64,000 nucleotides of DNA. Origin: Liolophura sinensis. Lineage: Eukaryota > Mollusca > Polyplacophora > Chitonida > Chitonidae. Within the stretch, counting starts at the first letter, position 1. Every line of letters starts with the position of its first letter. Position numbers and translations under genes: made by a program. Under the pieces are notes generated by a model. The model did not search any database. It was not told the origin of the DNA and saw only the letters and a list, made by a program, of their open reading frames with translations. The DNA lies in NCBI RefSeq assembly GCF_032854445.1, contig NC_088300.1, forward strand, positions 79,773,084-79,837,083, read 5' to 3'. This document shows positions 12,233 through 24,375 of this stretch, piece after piece.

Positions 12233-14640
12233 GTGAGTTTTCTATTTATCCTTTACATTTGCTAAACTGCGTGGTGTCGTCTTTTTCCAAATGGTGATGA
12301 GATTGCAACAGCTAGTGGTACAACTATCTGAGCAGGCTCAGATCTGCCAGCCCATGCAGACCTACCGGTCGTCAGCGATCGGCCTATCCAGCTTTGTGCT
12401 GTAATATTGAGGAGATTTTGGTACAGTTTGTAACTCGGTGTTTGCAGTGTTGATTATGTTGCATCCTATCATCTTCATCCGACCTGGGATATGACTTAAC
12501 CATCTAGCCCGTAACCGTCCGGCCTCGGTGTTCGTGTCAGAGTGTGAAATGTGCGTTTGTTTACCATGCCTCGGAAAATTTACCTGTGCCCAGCTCGAAA
12601 ATGGCCGACATCTCCCACTTTCAAATCATTTTAAAGAATAAGTAACTGCGCCAGGTTTAAATTGGTTCTGTCTTAAGATCTAATGAAGTTCTGAAGAGAT
12701 AAGAAAACCAGTCTAAAACAAATGGAATTTGAGAAAATCCATGGCTCAGGATGTGATGATCCAGCAAGTACACTTTCCGGAACATAGGCCTACTTACAAA
12801 CCAGAATTCTTGTGGTTACAGATTTCCCTTTACTTATTTTCTGCCCAGAAATGCTTCCTGTACACCTGTCCATACATACATATGTATATATATATATGGA
12901 CAATATATAAAAATATTTTGTTTTTGTTTATTTTTTTTGGTATCGAATAGCTATGAAAATGCTTTTAGTAATTTTGGCAATAGTGCCATTGAATTAACAA
13001 ATGTCAAGAGAAGTGTTGTATATTAGACAAGCGATTACTTCCAGAGCCTTATTGTATCGCTGACTGACACAGTCAAGTGGACACTTAACAGTGATGATAA
13101 GCTCCCTATGTTTGTGCCATTGGTATTCTGTAATTCATCACATATCCTGTTCAGATAGTATCAGTTTTAGAAACATTAAAGCTGTTGCCAACCCATTTGC
13201 ATCAAGTGTAATTGTATATACGCATACAAGCACAAATACCTTTGAAATACCAGAAAATTTCCCATATGTGTAGTGTCATTTGATGGTTTGGTATTTGTAG
13301 AAGCCTAAAGCTGCTTACTGCTGATAGGGAAGTAATAATTTGCCATGGAGTTTAGTGATAGGTTCTTGAGCACTAATTAGCTTAATGCGTAAATTTAATA
13401 ATGATAGAGTGGGGTGTGGGAAATCTGATGGTGCTAATTACACGTTCCTTTTAACGGACATTTATACCTAAGTCTATTATATCGTCAGTTGTTCACGTAC
13501 CTTAAGTCTCTCAAGACTGAAAACCTGTAGAACATAGGCTTGATAGGGTACTCTCAACCTGATAGATGTAGCTCTCCCTTCTTTATGTAACATGTTATTC
13601 CTTGTCTCTTTATTAGATAACTGTAATTATGTTCACACCTGAATAATTATCCCTCTAGTTAAAGTGGATTTGCTTGAAAGTAATGATTACTCAGTTGCAT
13701 TATTGTTTCTAGCCGAGTAAATGAATAGAATGACGAGTACTACCTGTCACAAATTGTATGGTTATTTTAGGACTGTTACAGACATGTGATACATGACATT
13801 AAAATTGCTAAACTGAAATAAACTTCCACAATGTGTAAAATGTCCTGACAAACTAAAATGATACATATTTCAGCTTGACTTGTTTTTCAGCTTGACTTGT
13901 CTTCAGAGCAAAGAAAAGCTCTTTTTTGGTGAAGCCTTTTGATTTGGTTGCAGTATTCATTATTACAGGTATTAGTATGTGAACAAGTACATTTATCCTG
14001 ATACAAGATACATGTACATCAGTTATCTGTTTTATTTACCATTTATGTGTATTAAATCCTTGCCACTTCCTCAGCCATTCCTTATTACGTAGTTTCACTG
14101 GTGAACATTTCAGTTAACGATGAAAGAAAAACTGGCGAGGGTATGTTGTAAATGAAATCTTTGATAATAGAATTTAGGATTATGAACAGTTTCTTCATGT
14201 AGAAATAAACAGGAGTGGATTGGGCTTCTGGTATATCAGCCTGTTCTGCTGAATATTTCTTTTAGCTGCATCATGTCCAGAGTGAAAACAATGTGACCTC
14301 TGTCAGTGTGTTTAGATAGCCTTTCACCAACACAGCATGCCCCCTTTCTCTCTTGGTTTTCTCCAACCCCTGACCTTTGAACTTTGGGCTGGTTCTGCTG
14401 GTGACATCTGGTGAAGCTGTGGGTACTGTGACAGGAGTGGTTGGACTTGAGTAGTGAGTGAATGCTCTGGGGAGGATGAAGGTGTACATGTCTAGGCAGT
14501 AAAACCTGTTTTTGTCTGCATTTTGTCCCACCTCCTTATATAAAGCACCAATGACTGTATGCAGGTACAGGTATGTACATGCAACCACTGGGTCATTAGT
14601 TCCTGGTTTACAGAGTACCCAATAGGACTGCATATGTTTA
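12233..14640. other. Unique AT-rich sequence, no gene seen
   Basis: No exon with family resemblance was seen here. There is a 37-codon plus-strand frame at 12291-12404 and short AT-rich tracts near 12880-12920 (CATACATACATATGTATATA and following). If the donor at 12233 is used, this is the start of a long first intron. Confidence 0.5.
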
Positions 14641-14796
14641 TGTTTATTTATTTATTTGATTGGTGTTTTACTCCGTACTCAAGAATATTTCACTTATACG
14701 ACGGCGGCCAGCATTATGGTGGGTGGAAACGGGCAGACCCTGGGGGAAACTCACGACCATCCGCAAGTTGCTAGAAGACCGTCTCACTTACGCATA
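14641..14796 (-). mobile_element. SINE fragment, mollusc-type 3' region
   Basis: On the plus strand it starts with repeated TTTA units and TGATTGGTGTTTTACTCCG. It continues through CAAGAATATTTCACTTATAC and GACGGCGGCCAGCATTATGG to the segment with CACGACCATCCGCAAGTTGC. This is the 3' body and tail of a SINE that recurs at 39125-39303 and 47078-47335. The tRNA-like head is missing, so the copy is 5'-truncated on the minus strand. I recall this tail as widespread in bivalve genomes, possibly the MetaSINE/BivaMD group, but cannot confirm the family name without a search. Confidence 0.75.
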
Positions 14797-14832
14797 TGTT
14801 TATATGGAATAATCACATACCCTCACCTTGCT

Positions 14833-16326
14833 CATGATTGTGTAATGAGAATTGGTGTCTGTACGTGATTGTGTGACGTGAATTGGTGTCTGTACGTGAT
14901 TGTGGGATGAGAATTGGTGTCTGTACATGATTGTGTGACGTGAATTGGTGTCTGTAGGTGATTGTGGGATGAGAATTGGTGTCTAAACATGATCATATGA
15001 TGAGAGTGGGTGCCTGTAGGTTATTGTGTGACGAGAATTGGTGTCTGTACATTATTGTGTGAGGAGAATTGGTGTCTGTGGGTGATTGTGTGACGTGAAT
15101 TGGTGTCTGTAGGTTATTGTGTGACGAGAATTGATGTCTGTAGGTGATTGTGGGATGAGAATTGGTGTCTGTACATTATTGTGTGAGGAGAATTGGTGTC
15201 TGTGGGTGATTGTGTGACGTGAATTGGTGTCTGTAGGTTATTGTGTGATGAGAATTGGTGTCTGTACATTATTGTGTGAGGAGAATTGGTGTCTGTGGGT
15301 GATTGTGTGACGAGAATTGGTGTCTGTAGGTTATTGTGTGATGAGAATTGGTGTCTGTGGGTGATTGTGTGACGAGAATTGGTGTCTGTAGGTTATTGTG
15401 TGATGAGAATTGGTGTCTGTACATTATTGTGTAACGAGAATTGGTGTCTGTGGGTGATTGTGTGACGTGAATTGGTGTCTGTAGGTTATTGTGTGATGAG
15501 AATTGGTGTCTGTAGGTGATTGTGGGATGAGAATTGGTGTCTGTAGGTGATTGTGGGATGAGAATTGGTGTCTAAACATGATCATATGATGAGAGTGGGT
15601 GTCTGTAGGTTATTGTGTGACGAGAATTGGTGTCTGTACATTATTGTGTGAGGAGAATTGGTGTCTGTAGGTGATTGTGTGACGTGAATTGGTGTCTGTA
15701 GGTGATTGTGGGATGAGAATTGATGTCTGTAGGTGATTGTGGGATGAGAATTGGTGTCTGTACATTATTGTGTGAGGAGAATTGGTGTCTGTGGGTGATT
15801 GTGTGACAAGAATTGGTGTCTAGGTGATTATGTGATGAGAATTTGTGTCTGTACATGATTGTGACGAGAATCGGTGTATCTAGGTGGTTGTGTGATGAGA
15901 ATTGGTGTCTGTAGGTGATTATGTGATGAGAATTGGTGTCTGCACATGGCTGTGTGATGAGAATTGGTGTCTACATGACTGTGTGACGAGAATTTGTGTC
16001 TGTACATGACTGTGTGACGAGTATCTGTGTATCTAGGTGATTTTATGATGAGAATTGATGTTTGTACATGATTGTGTGATGAGAATTGGTGTCTGTACAT
16101 GACTGTGTGATGAGAATTGGTGTCTGTACTTGACCGTGTGATGAGAATTGGTATCTGTACATGACTGTGTGATGAGAAATTGGTGTCTGTAGGTGATTAT
16201 GTGATGAGAATTGGTGTCTGTACATGACCGTGTGATGAGAATTGGTGTCTGTACATGACTGTGTGATGAGAATTGGTGTCTGTACATGACCGTGTGATGA
16301 GAATTGGTGTCTAAGGTTATTGTGAT
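14833..16326. repeat. 31-bp minisatellite, about 48 copies
   Basis: The unit GATTGTGTGACGAGAATTGG plus TGTCTGTAGGT repeats with a 31-bp period. Alternating variants carry TGTACATGA or TGTAGGTTA. Blocks recur: the ATCATATGATGAGAGTGGGT variant appears at about 14992 and again at about 15581. The array begins less than 40 bp beyond the SINE fragment. The overlapping minus-strand frames of 70-115 codons here are repeat translations, since 31 is not a multiple of three and three units give a 31-residue cycle. Confidence 0.95.
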
Positions 16327-19300
16327 TGCAAGAAGCAGTGATGTTGTCAACTGAAAGAATGAATGCTTGTGGTCTGACGCATGTTGTCAACAGTTTCTGG
16401 ATATTTGTGGATGATTTTTTTCTCCTCTAATTGGTCAGGGTGCATCAGTGCTTGTGTTCAGGTGTAGATGTTAAATTTGTTAATGCACATGTACATGTAG
16501 AAATTGTTTTAAAAGTCCTTTCTGTTCTTTAGCATTCAAAAATTGTCTGCATCAAATACTTTCAGCAGCTCAAAGCTAAGCTTTGACAATTAAGTCAGTT
16601 GTAATATACTTTTAGCAGTCTTTGTGTCCGTTCAGTTGATCAGTTTTAAAGGCGATGGCCTAAATTTTTTATACGGAGATGCCTGACCTGCATACAGGAA
16701 TGTCCTGCCTTCACCTGTGATAAGCAGGCCTTAGTTAAGGTTCAGTGGCTCAGTATCACAACGCCACCTCATTGAGCATACCAGTTAGCACTGTCATTTC
16801 CCAGTGTGGGGCGCTCCAGGTTAGCACTGTCAGTCTGTCATCCCTCACGGTGGGAATCACCACAGGACACGCATTCCACTGGAAACTTACCCAACCATGT
16901 CCCATTAAAAAACACCACCCTTTCCCCCCATTTTAGATGCATTATGCTTACCAATACACTTTCTTGACACACAGATTATGATCAGTATTTGCTGGAACAT
17001 TCATGTACCGGTATGTACATAAGGGAAAGACTCGAAATTGAAGCTAGTCCAAGGCAAGTGGAATTTTGGTGGCGCTAGTCGAGTTAGATAAACATTGGTG
17101 CAACTGGGCTTTGCTTTATCAAAAGTTAATTTGGTTAAGAGTGACCTTACTTGTCTATTAACTTACATTGACTTACATGTATAAACTATAAATGTACATA
17201 TGTCTTCTTCTAGACACAGTACATTTACATGACTATAGATTTTAGAGCAGTTTGATAATGTATTCCTTCATTTAACTGAATGACCAGCTAATATATGGTA
17301 TGGAGGGGGATCATCTAACCAGTAGGTTCCAAGATTCTATTGGCCAGGGACTATTGGCAGTTGCTTATGAAATGATGTTTTCTGTGCTAGAAACTATCTG
17401 TTAATAAAGCAGTAATGTACATGTACCTGTAGTTAGTGTACCATGTACCTGTAGTTTATGTACCATGTACCTGTAGTTTGTGTACCATGTGAGTCCTGAA
17501 CCTTGTGCAATACTTGCACCCATACCACTCCCTGCACGTCACATTTTTGCATGCTACAGGTTGGTGTAAAGTTAGCGCTTCATTTTATCAATAATAATAT
17601 TGTGGTTTTATAGTACATGTATATTCATTAATGTGGGTAAATATTAAGGTCAAAGATTTCCAGTGTCCAAATGAACTCGACTGCTGTAGGTATTTCTGTG
17701 GTCTAGAGAAAGCTGAGACTCTTTATCTGCGCATAACTTCCATATACACATTCACATTTGTACAGACACAGACTGTATGGTACAGGTACACACAGACTGT
17801 GCTTTCCAGCTCACCTCAGTACAGTGTTTACCTTTGTAATATAATATCACACCTTTGTTAATGTGCACAATATGTCATGAAGATACTTATTGGAATACTG
17901 TGTGTCAGAATCACCTCTGACCTGGCAAGGAGGCTGAGAAACTGGCTGAGCTGAGTGTCTGATGTAAATATCCTAATATCAGTGTAATGTGTGTCAGAGT
18001 CACCTCTGACCTGGCAGGGACACAAAGTGTGCTGAGAGACTCACTCAGTTGAACATCTGATGTAAGTACCCTAATTCCTTGTAAGCCCAGGTGAGAGTAT
18101 CAGAGTAGTGTCAACCGTCAATACGATGACGTTGGTAATGAAAGTCTGAGTGACAACCTATAACGATCATACACATGATCACAAACGTTGATGACGTATA
18201 ATCACACATACTTGATTGGTGTGCATTCTTCAGCATTCAGTTCATTGATTCAGTTAATAAATTGTTTAAGCCATGGTACAGAGCCGTGCTTGGATGCATA
18301 TATGTACATTTACAGAAAAGGACTTTCTGCATTATGTTTAATTCTGAAACTTTTACATCAAAAACAGATGTGAGCAATAACATTAAAGATGTAAAATTAT
18401 TTAATCAGCCAACATACACATCCAAGAAATAAGGGTATCGGTGCATGTATTTGTGCGAGCATGCCTAAAGCTGTCATGGGCTTTCCATAGACTGTTGAAG
18501 TGCAGTACTCTATAAAAATACATTTACCTACATATACTTTATGTACAAGCTGTGTGTACCGATACTTCACTGTTTGCTGGAGTACACTTGTACTTACTTG
18601 TTGGACTAATAGTGCTGTTCTGCTGTCCCATAGTCTGACAATCCTAGCTGTCAAGCTGATGTCAGCCTGAGTAGTAAAACGGCAATTCAACCAAGAATGG
18701 TGGTGTATCTGAACCTGTATATGTGTTCCAATACACAACAACAAAGGAACATTAGGTACTTATTGCTGTGAAAACCTGATTTATTTGACACTTAAAGATA
18801 TTTTGAGAAGGATATTGACCTTGCAACTGTAGGAAGTTATAGATTGACATGTAGGTAGTATGTGTAAGACACAATTTATGGCGTCTCATGTACATCGTGA
18901 CTTGCAGACGGCATTGTGTATATATGTATGTATGTATGCTTTAGGTTTTACATGGTACTTAACAATTTTTCAGTCATATGACACCAAGGAGTCTGTCTTC
19001 TCGTGACATGAAGAGATCGACTGCAGTACAAATGAATAATACATGTATGTTATCCAGAATGAAGTGCACGTGTTGATATGTGTTAATGATCCTGACCCTC
19101 CAGTAGAAACTACAAGTCTGAGGACCTGATATAGTGTCTTAGCACAGCCTCCCAACATTATCCCTCCCCCCAGGAAGTTTTCCTCTTTGTTTCGGAATTT
19201 TCAGGTTGAGGCCTGCGCGTGACTAGAGATTGTTCAGTGTACAGAAATCCTGGACAGTGGAACACACGTAAATACTGATCAAGCCTGGTGAGCTTCTCTC

Positions 19301-19710
19301 ACCCAGACAGCATCCCTGCCTTAGCAGGCCTCAGGCCACTACAAACATCAAAGAGAACAAAGTTAGAGTTTCTTAACCTGGGGTGTCAGTCTGTGTCCAT
19401 ACTACACAGGCCTCTAACAACACTGTCTCAGATCTGCGCCATAGATCCACTCTATTGTATTCCCAAATAACCCCTGGCATAACTTCCTGGACAAAATGGT
19501 TTGAATGCTTTAGCTCTCAGAAATTCTTGACAGTTTTGATGGTTATAAGATATTATTAAATGCCAGACTCATGTGTTTGTGTATTGTATTTGTGGCAGAT
19601 GTCTGACATTTCAAAACAGGATAATTTGCTGAGTCCTCACTATTTTACTTGAGTTGTACATGTACATATATGTGTGTGTAATAGGTTGACATTTGCTGCT
19701 GTTAAGACTA
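16327..19710. other. Unique sequence with minor local duplications
   Basis: No gene was recognised. There are three copies of a 23-bp CCATGTACCTGTAGTTT-type unit at about 17415-17485. A diverged direct duplication of about 88 bp occurs at 17899-18075 (both copies contain TCACCTCTGACCTGGCA and end with CTGATGTAA). A GTAT-rich tract lies at about 18918-18940. Confidence 0.55.
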
Positions 19711-19838
19711 CTTGACAATTCTCATTTCTGCTTGACAGTTCTCATGTCTGCTTGACAATTCTCATTTCTGCTTGATAATTCTCATTTTTGCTTGACAATT
19801 CTCATTTCTGCTTGACAATTTTCATTTTTGCTTTTCTG
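19711..19838. repeat. 20-bp minisatellite, about 6 copies
   Basis: The unit is CTTGACAATTCTCATTTCTG with substitutions such as CTTGACAGTT and CATTTTTG. The copies decay into TTTTCTGCTTTGAG. Confidence 0.9.
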
Positions 19839-19961
19839 CTTTGAGCGTGTGTGCCATGCACAAATAGGATTAACTTTATACTGAGACACACCTACATGTA
19901 CGTACTTCAGGGACCTGTTTTTTTCATTAATTGTGCTATACTTACATGTATTAATGATATA

Positions 19962-19981
19962 ATATATATATATATATATAT
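19962..19981. repeat. TA microsatellite
   Basis: Ten TA dinucleotides in a row, immediately upstream of the 37-bp array. Confidence 0.9.
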
Positions 19982-19994
19982 GCTCGCGCCCATC

Positions 19995-20520
19995 TGATTC
20001 TGTCATTACACATAGTTCTGTCATCACACCTGTACTCACACAGGGCACCTGATTCTTTTATTACACCTGTACACACACAGGGTACATGGTTCTGTCACTA
20101 CACCTGTACTCACACAGGGTACCTGATTCTGTCACTACACCTGTATTCACACAGGGTACATGGTTCTGTCACTACAACTGTACTCACACAGGGTACCTGA
20201 TTCTGTTGCTACAGCTGTCCACACAGGGGAACGGATTCTATCACTACACCTGTACTCACACAGGGCACCTGATTCTGTCACTACACCTGTACTCACACAG
20301 GGTACCTGAATCTGTCACTACACCTGTACTCACACAGGGTACATGGCTCTGTCACTACACCTGTACTCACAAAGGGCACCTGATTCTGTCACTACACCTG
20401 TACTCGCACAGGGGACCTGATTTTGTCACTATACCTGTACACACACAGGGCACCTGATTCTATCACTACACCTGTACACACACAGGGCACCTGATTCTGT
20501 CACTACACCTGTACTCACTC
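19995..20520. repeat. 37-bp minisatellite, about 14 copies
   Basis: The unit is GATTCTGTCACTACACCTGT followed by ACTCACACAGGGTACCT, with a period of 37 bp (20125 to 20162, for example). The 123-codon plus-strand frame at 20086-20457 is a translation of this repeat and not a gene. Confidence 0.95.
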
Positions 20521-21286
20521 ACATATTCACATTCACATATCTGATGAAACCTCAGTATGGTACATATACTAGAACTTCAAGGCCTTTATCTAGCAGAATA
20601 GGGCAATCTTTTGAATCACAATTAAAGCTGAGTTTCAATATTTCATATTTGTAAATAACACAAAATATGAAAATATTATTATTTGGTATCCTACACTTCC
20701 AAACCATTTTGAAGGGCTCAGTAAAGCCATGGATCAGACTCTGGCTTCCGACATAAAAATATATCACAACTTCTGGTAATGTGACTGTCAGTGTAAACAT
20801 TTCATGCTAAAACTAATACGAATGTTGACACATTGTAACACATCTGTGCACATCACTTGTACATGTACATGTAGGTAAAGTTTGATCATCCTACTCAATG
20901 TTGGCATGTGGTAAGTAGATGTGTACATACATGCAGTGCTGTCTGCACTTACTATTGATCTGACCTTCAGCAGTGCAACTCACCAGGGGATTTATGCTGG
21001 ACCTATTCTCATATGTGAATATTAAATTAAATGAAATAATCAATAAGTCTCAATAGTCTCCAGTACAAATATGCACACATACACTGTGAGTTAATTCATA
21101 CTTTTACAAGGGAACATTGTAACTGGAACCCAGGCTAATTTATATGCAGTACCCCTGGCCTGAGGGGTGTAATGGGCACACTGTAAATATACCCTGTGTT
21201 CTACTAGCACAGAGAGACTGCTTGGCTGTGCAGTTTATGATATAGGAGGGAACCTCGTACACTGTAGCTAACATGGTCATCAGTGG
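20521..21286. other. Unique sequence, nothing recognised
   Basis: AT-rich sequence with an ACATGTACATGTAG run near 20868. No exon, RNA gene or transposon was seen. Confidence 0.5.
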
Positions 21287-22333
21287 CCTGTATAGTTCTG
21301 TATGTTGTGACCAGTAATGCCTGCATGTACACACACAGTTCTATATGTTGTAAAAAGTAATGCCTGCATGTACACACACGGTTCTATATGCTGTAAAAAG
21401 TAATGCCTGCATGTACACACACAGTTCTATATGTTGTAAAAAGTAATGCCTGCATGTGCACACACAGTTCTATATGTTGTAAAAAGTAATGCCTGCATGT
21501 ACACACACAGTTCTATATGTTGTAAAAAGTAATGCCTGCATGTGCACACACAGTTCTATATGTTGTAAAAAGTAATGCATGCATGTGCACACACAGTTCT
21601 ATATGTTGTAACTAGTAATGCCTGCATGTGCAAACACAGTTCTGTATGTTGTAACGAGTAATGCTTGCATGTACACACACATTTCTATATGTTGTAACTA
21701 GTAATGCCTTTAGGTACACACATAGTTCTGTATGTTGTAACTGGTAATGCCTGTATGTACACACTCAGTTCTATATGTTGTAACTAGTGATGCTTGCATG
21801 TGCACACAAAGTTCTGTATGTTGTAACTAGTAATGCTTGCATGTAGACACACAGTTCTATATGTTACTAGTAATGCTTGCGTGTACACACGGTTCTATAT
21901 GTAGTTACTAGTAATGCCTGCGTGTACACACACAGTTCTATATGTAGTTACTAGTAATGCTTGCATGTACACACACATTTCTATATGTTGTAACTAGTAA
22001 TGCCTTTAGGTACACACATAGTTCTGTATGTTGTAACTGGTAATGCCTGTATGTACACACTCAGTTCTATATGTTGTAACTAGTGATGCTTGCATGTGCA
22101 CACAAAGTTCTGTATGTTGTAACTAGTAATGCTTGCATGTAGACACACAGTTCTATATGTTACTAGTAATGCTTGCGTGTACACACGGTTCTATATGTAG
22201 TTACTAGTAATGCCTGCGTGTACACACACAGTTCTATATGTAGTTACTAGTAATGCCTGCGTGTACACACACAGTTCTATATGTAGTTACTAGTAATGCC
22301 TACATGTACACACACAGTTCTATGTATTGTAAT
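21287..22333. repeat. 43-bp minisatellite, about 24 copies, with internal block duplication
   Basis: The unit is ACACACAGTTCTATATGTTG then TAAAAAGTAATGCCTGCATGTAC, period 43 bp (21361 to 21404). Early copies read GTAAAAAGTAATG and later ones GTAACTAGTAATG or GTAGTTACTAGTAATG. A block of several variant units starting at 21661 (ATGCTTGCATGTACACACAC) recurs at 21958, an offset of 297 bp, which shows a local segmental duplication inside the array. Confidence 0.95.
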
Positions 22334-23310
22334 GCCTTTAGGGGCAACAGAACCATTTCCAAAGTGTAGAGGGGTGCATTAGGCTACAGGTGACTGAAAT
22401 GAGAAGGTCCAGGTTTTGTCTAACATACTCTCTAGAGATGGCTGATCTCAAGTCAACCAATCAAACACATCTCGGTAAAGACTGCCAGTGACTGATGACT
22501 GGACTTCAGTCTACTGCAGAATGTTGTCCACTGTGTGACGTGATAACAGAATTTCAGCCTTGTTGGCCTCTCGGTTATGGTTTGTCATGAATTCCACAGA
22601 TATTGACACCTGATCTGCTGCCTGTGTCACAGCACTACAGTTACAGTTACAATGTAGTTGTATGTGGACTGGTCCATAAAACTGCTCAAAACATTGTTGG
22701 CTTCGTTAAAGTTGGACATAAAACTACATGCACATTTGTCTGTATCTGTGTTTAAAGAGTCTTCATGCCTGACTTACCTCTAATACAAGGGAACAAAAGG
22801 GTACAGGTATTGAGTTCACAAGATCAGGTGTGTATGTAAGACCTAGGGAAGTTCAGCACATAAAATGTAGGTGTTTGCTGGTGAAGTCCCATCTGGATTG
22901 TTGAAGAAGTGTGGTTAACCTATAGTAAGTTGGCAAACCCACAAAAAGACACGGTGAACCTAATCCTATACCTGAACCCAGGCCCCTTGAGTGGGTGGGT
23001 TTGAACACATCACATGTAGAAATTATAATTTGTTTGATGTACAAAATCATCTAGTATGCTGTTGAGTGAAGAATATCACATATATATAAATACATGTAAA
23101 CAGTTGTCAGGTGGGTGGAGTACACTTTGCCCTTTGCTAGGTATTGGACACATTTCTTCTGATAAATTCACAGCTTACATGTACTTATTATCACACTATA
23201 TACGTCTATATGTAGTGCATCCACATGAAGATACATGTGTCTTTCTCTTGATAAATGGTAGGCTGGTATTCCCCTCCACAGTTGACCCTACATGTACAGC
23301 TGTACCAGTT
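22334..23310. other. Unique sequence, nothing recognised
   Basis: No convincing exon. The short open frames here have no family resemblance. Confidence 0.5.
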
Positions 23311-23605
23311 CCTTTACTAGAGTTCTACTACTACATGTACAGCTGTACCCGTTCCTTTACTAGAGTACTACTACTACATGTACCTGTGCCCATACGAGAG
23401 TTCTACTACTACATGTACCTGTGCCCATACTAGAGTTCTACTGCTACATGTACCTGTGCCCATACTAGAGCTCTGCTACTACATGTACCTGTGCCCATAC
23501 TAGAGTTCTACTACTACATGTACCTGTGCCCATACTAGAGTACTACTACTACATGTACCTGTGCCGATATTAGAATTCTACTACTACATGTACTTTTTCC
23601 TACTA
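23311..23605. repeat. 35-bp minisatellite, about 8 copies
   Basis: The unit is CTACTACTACATGTACCTGT followed by GCCCATACTAGAGTT, period 35 bp. Early copies have CAGCTGTACC instead of CTGTGCCC. It includes an ACATGTAC core shared with other arrays in the window. Confidence 0.93.
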
Positions 23606-24061
23606 CCAAGCCACATGTGCTTTCATAATAAACAATTTCAGGGCTCACTCTGGTTTGTTTATCTGCTGCTGTTTGTGCATGGTACATGGGGTTACCGATT
23701 CAGGGCTACTATCTCTGGTAGGCCAGCTGTTGAGTCTGGCGCCCTGCCTTCCACCTGTATTTTAGTGGGTATAACTAGGGGCCCAGTGTACAAGTGCCAC
23801 AGTGGTTATCACCAGGTGCCCAGCAGCATGTATCTCAGTGGGTATCACCACTGGCTCAGCATAGCTGCTCCCTTCATTCAACCATACTGTACACATAAAT
23901 GTAACTGAAGCATGTTGTGCCTTTCTCGAGGTGTTACTGTTCTGTGATGTAAAATGGTGTGGAAAACACTGAATTTACAAGATTTATAGACAGGAAGAAC
24001 CACCAGTCGGCTGTCTTGAATACATGTACATGTATGACAGTTTGAAGTTTATATTTGTCTG
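23606..24061. other. Unique sequence, nothing recognised
   Basis: Contains a loose repetition of GTGGGTATCACCA at about 23766-23850. No gene was seen. Confidence 0.5.
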
Positions 24062-24375
24062 GAAAAACTGTCCTTGAACATGTACCTTGTATCTTGTACA
24101 TTTGCTCCTATAACTGTCCTTATGTAAAACTTCAGGTATGCTGGGAGGCTGAGAGACAAGGGGGCAGTCCTTGAACATGTACCTTGTACATGTGCTCCTA
24201 TAACTATCCTTGTGTAAAACTTCAGGTATGCTGGGAGGTTGAGAGACAAGGGGGCAGTCCTTGAACATGTACCTTGTACATGTGCTCCTATAACTGTCCT
24301 TGTGTAAAACTTCAGGTATGCTGGGAGGTTGAGAGACAAGGGTACCTTGTATCTTGTACATGTGCTCCTATAACC
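24062..24375. repeat. 90-bp tandem repeat, about 3.4 copies
   Basis: GGCAGTCCTTGAACATGTAC recurs at 24163 and 24253 (period 90 bp), within units that also carry CTTCAGGTATGCTGGGAGG and GAGAGACAAGGG. The outer copies carry ATCTTGTACA insertions. The period is divisible by three, which explains the two overlapping minus-strand frames of 96 and 125 codons. Confidence 0.93.

Noticed and set aside
14271-14633. A 120-codon minus-strand frame as a gene
   Set aside because: No recognisable domain, no good start context, and no supporting splice sites.
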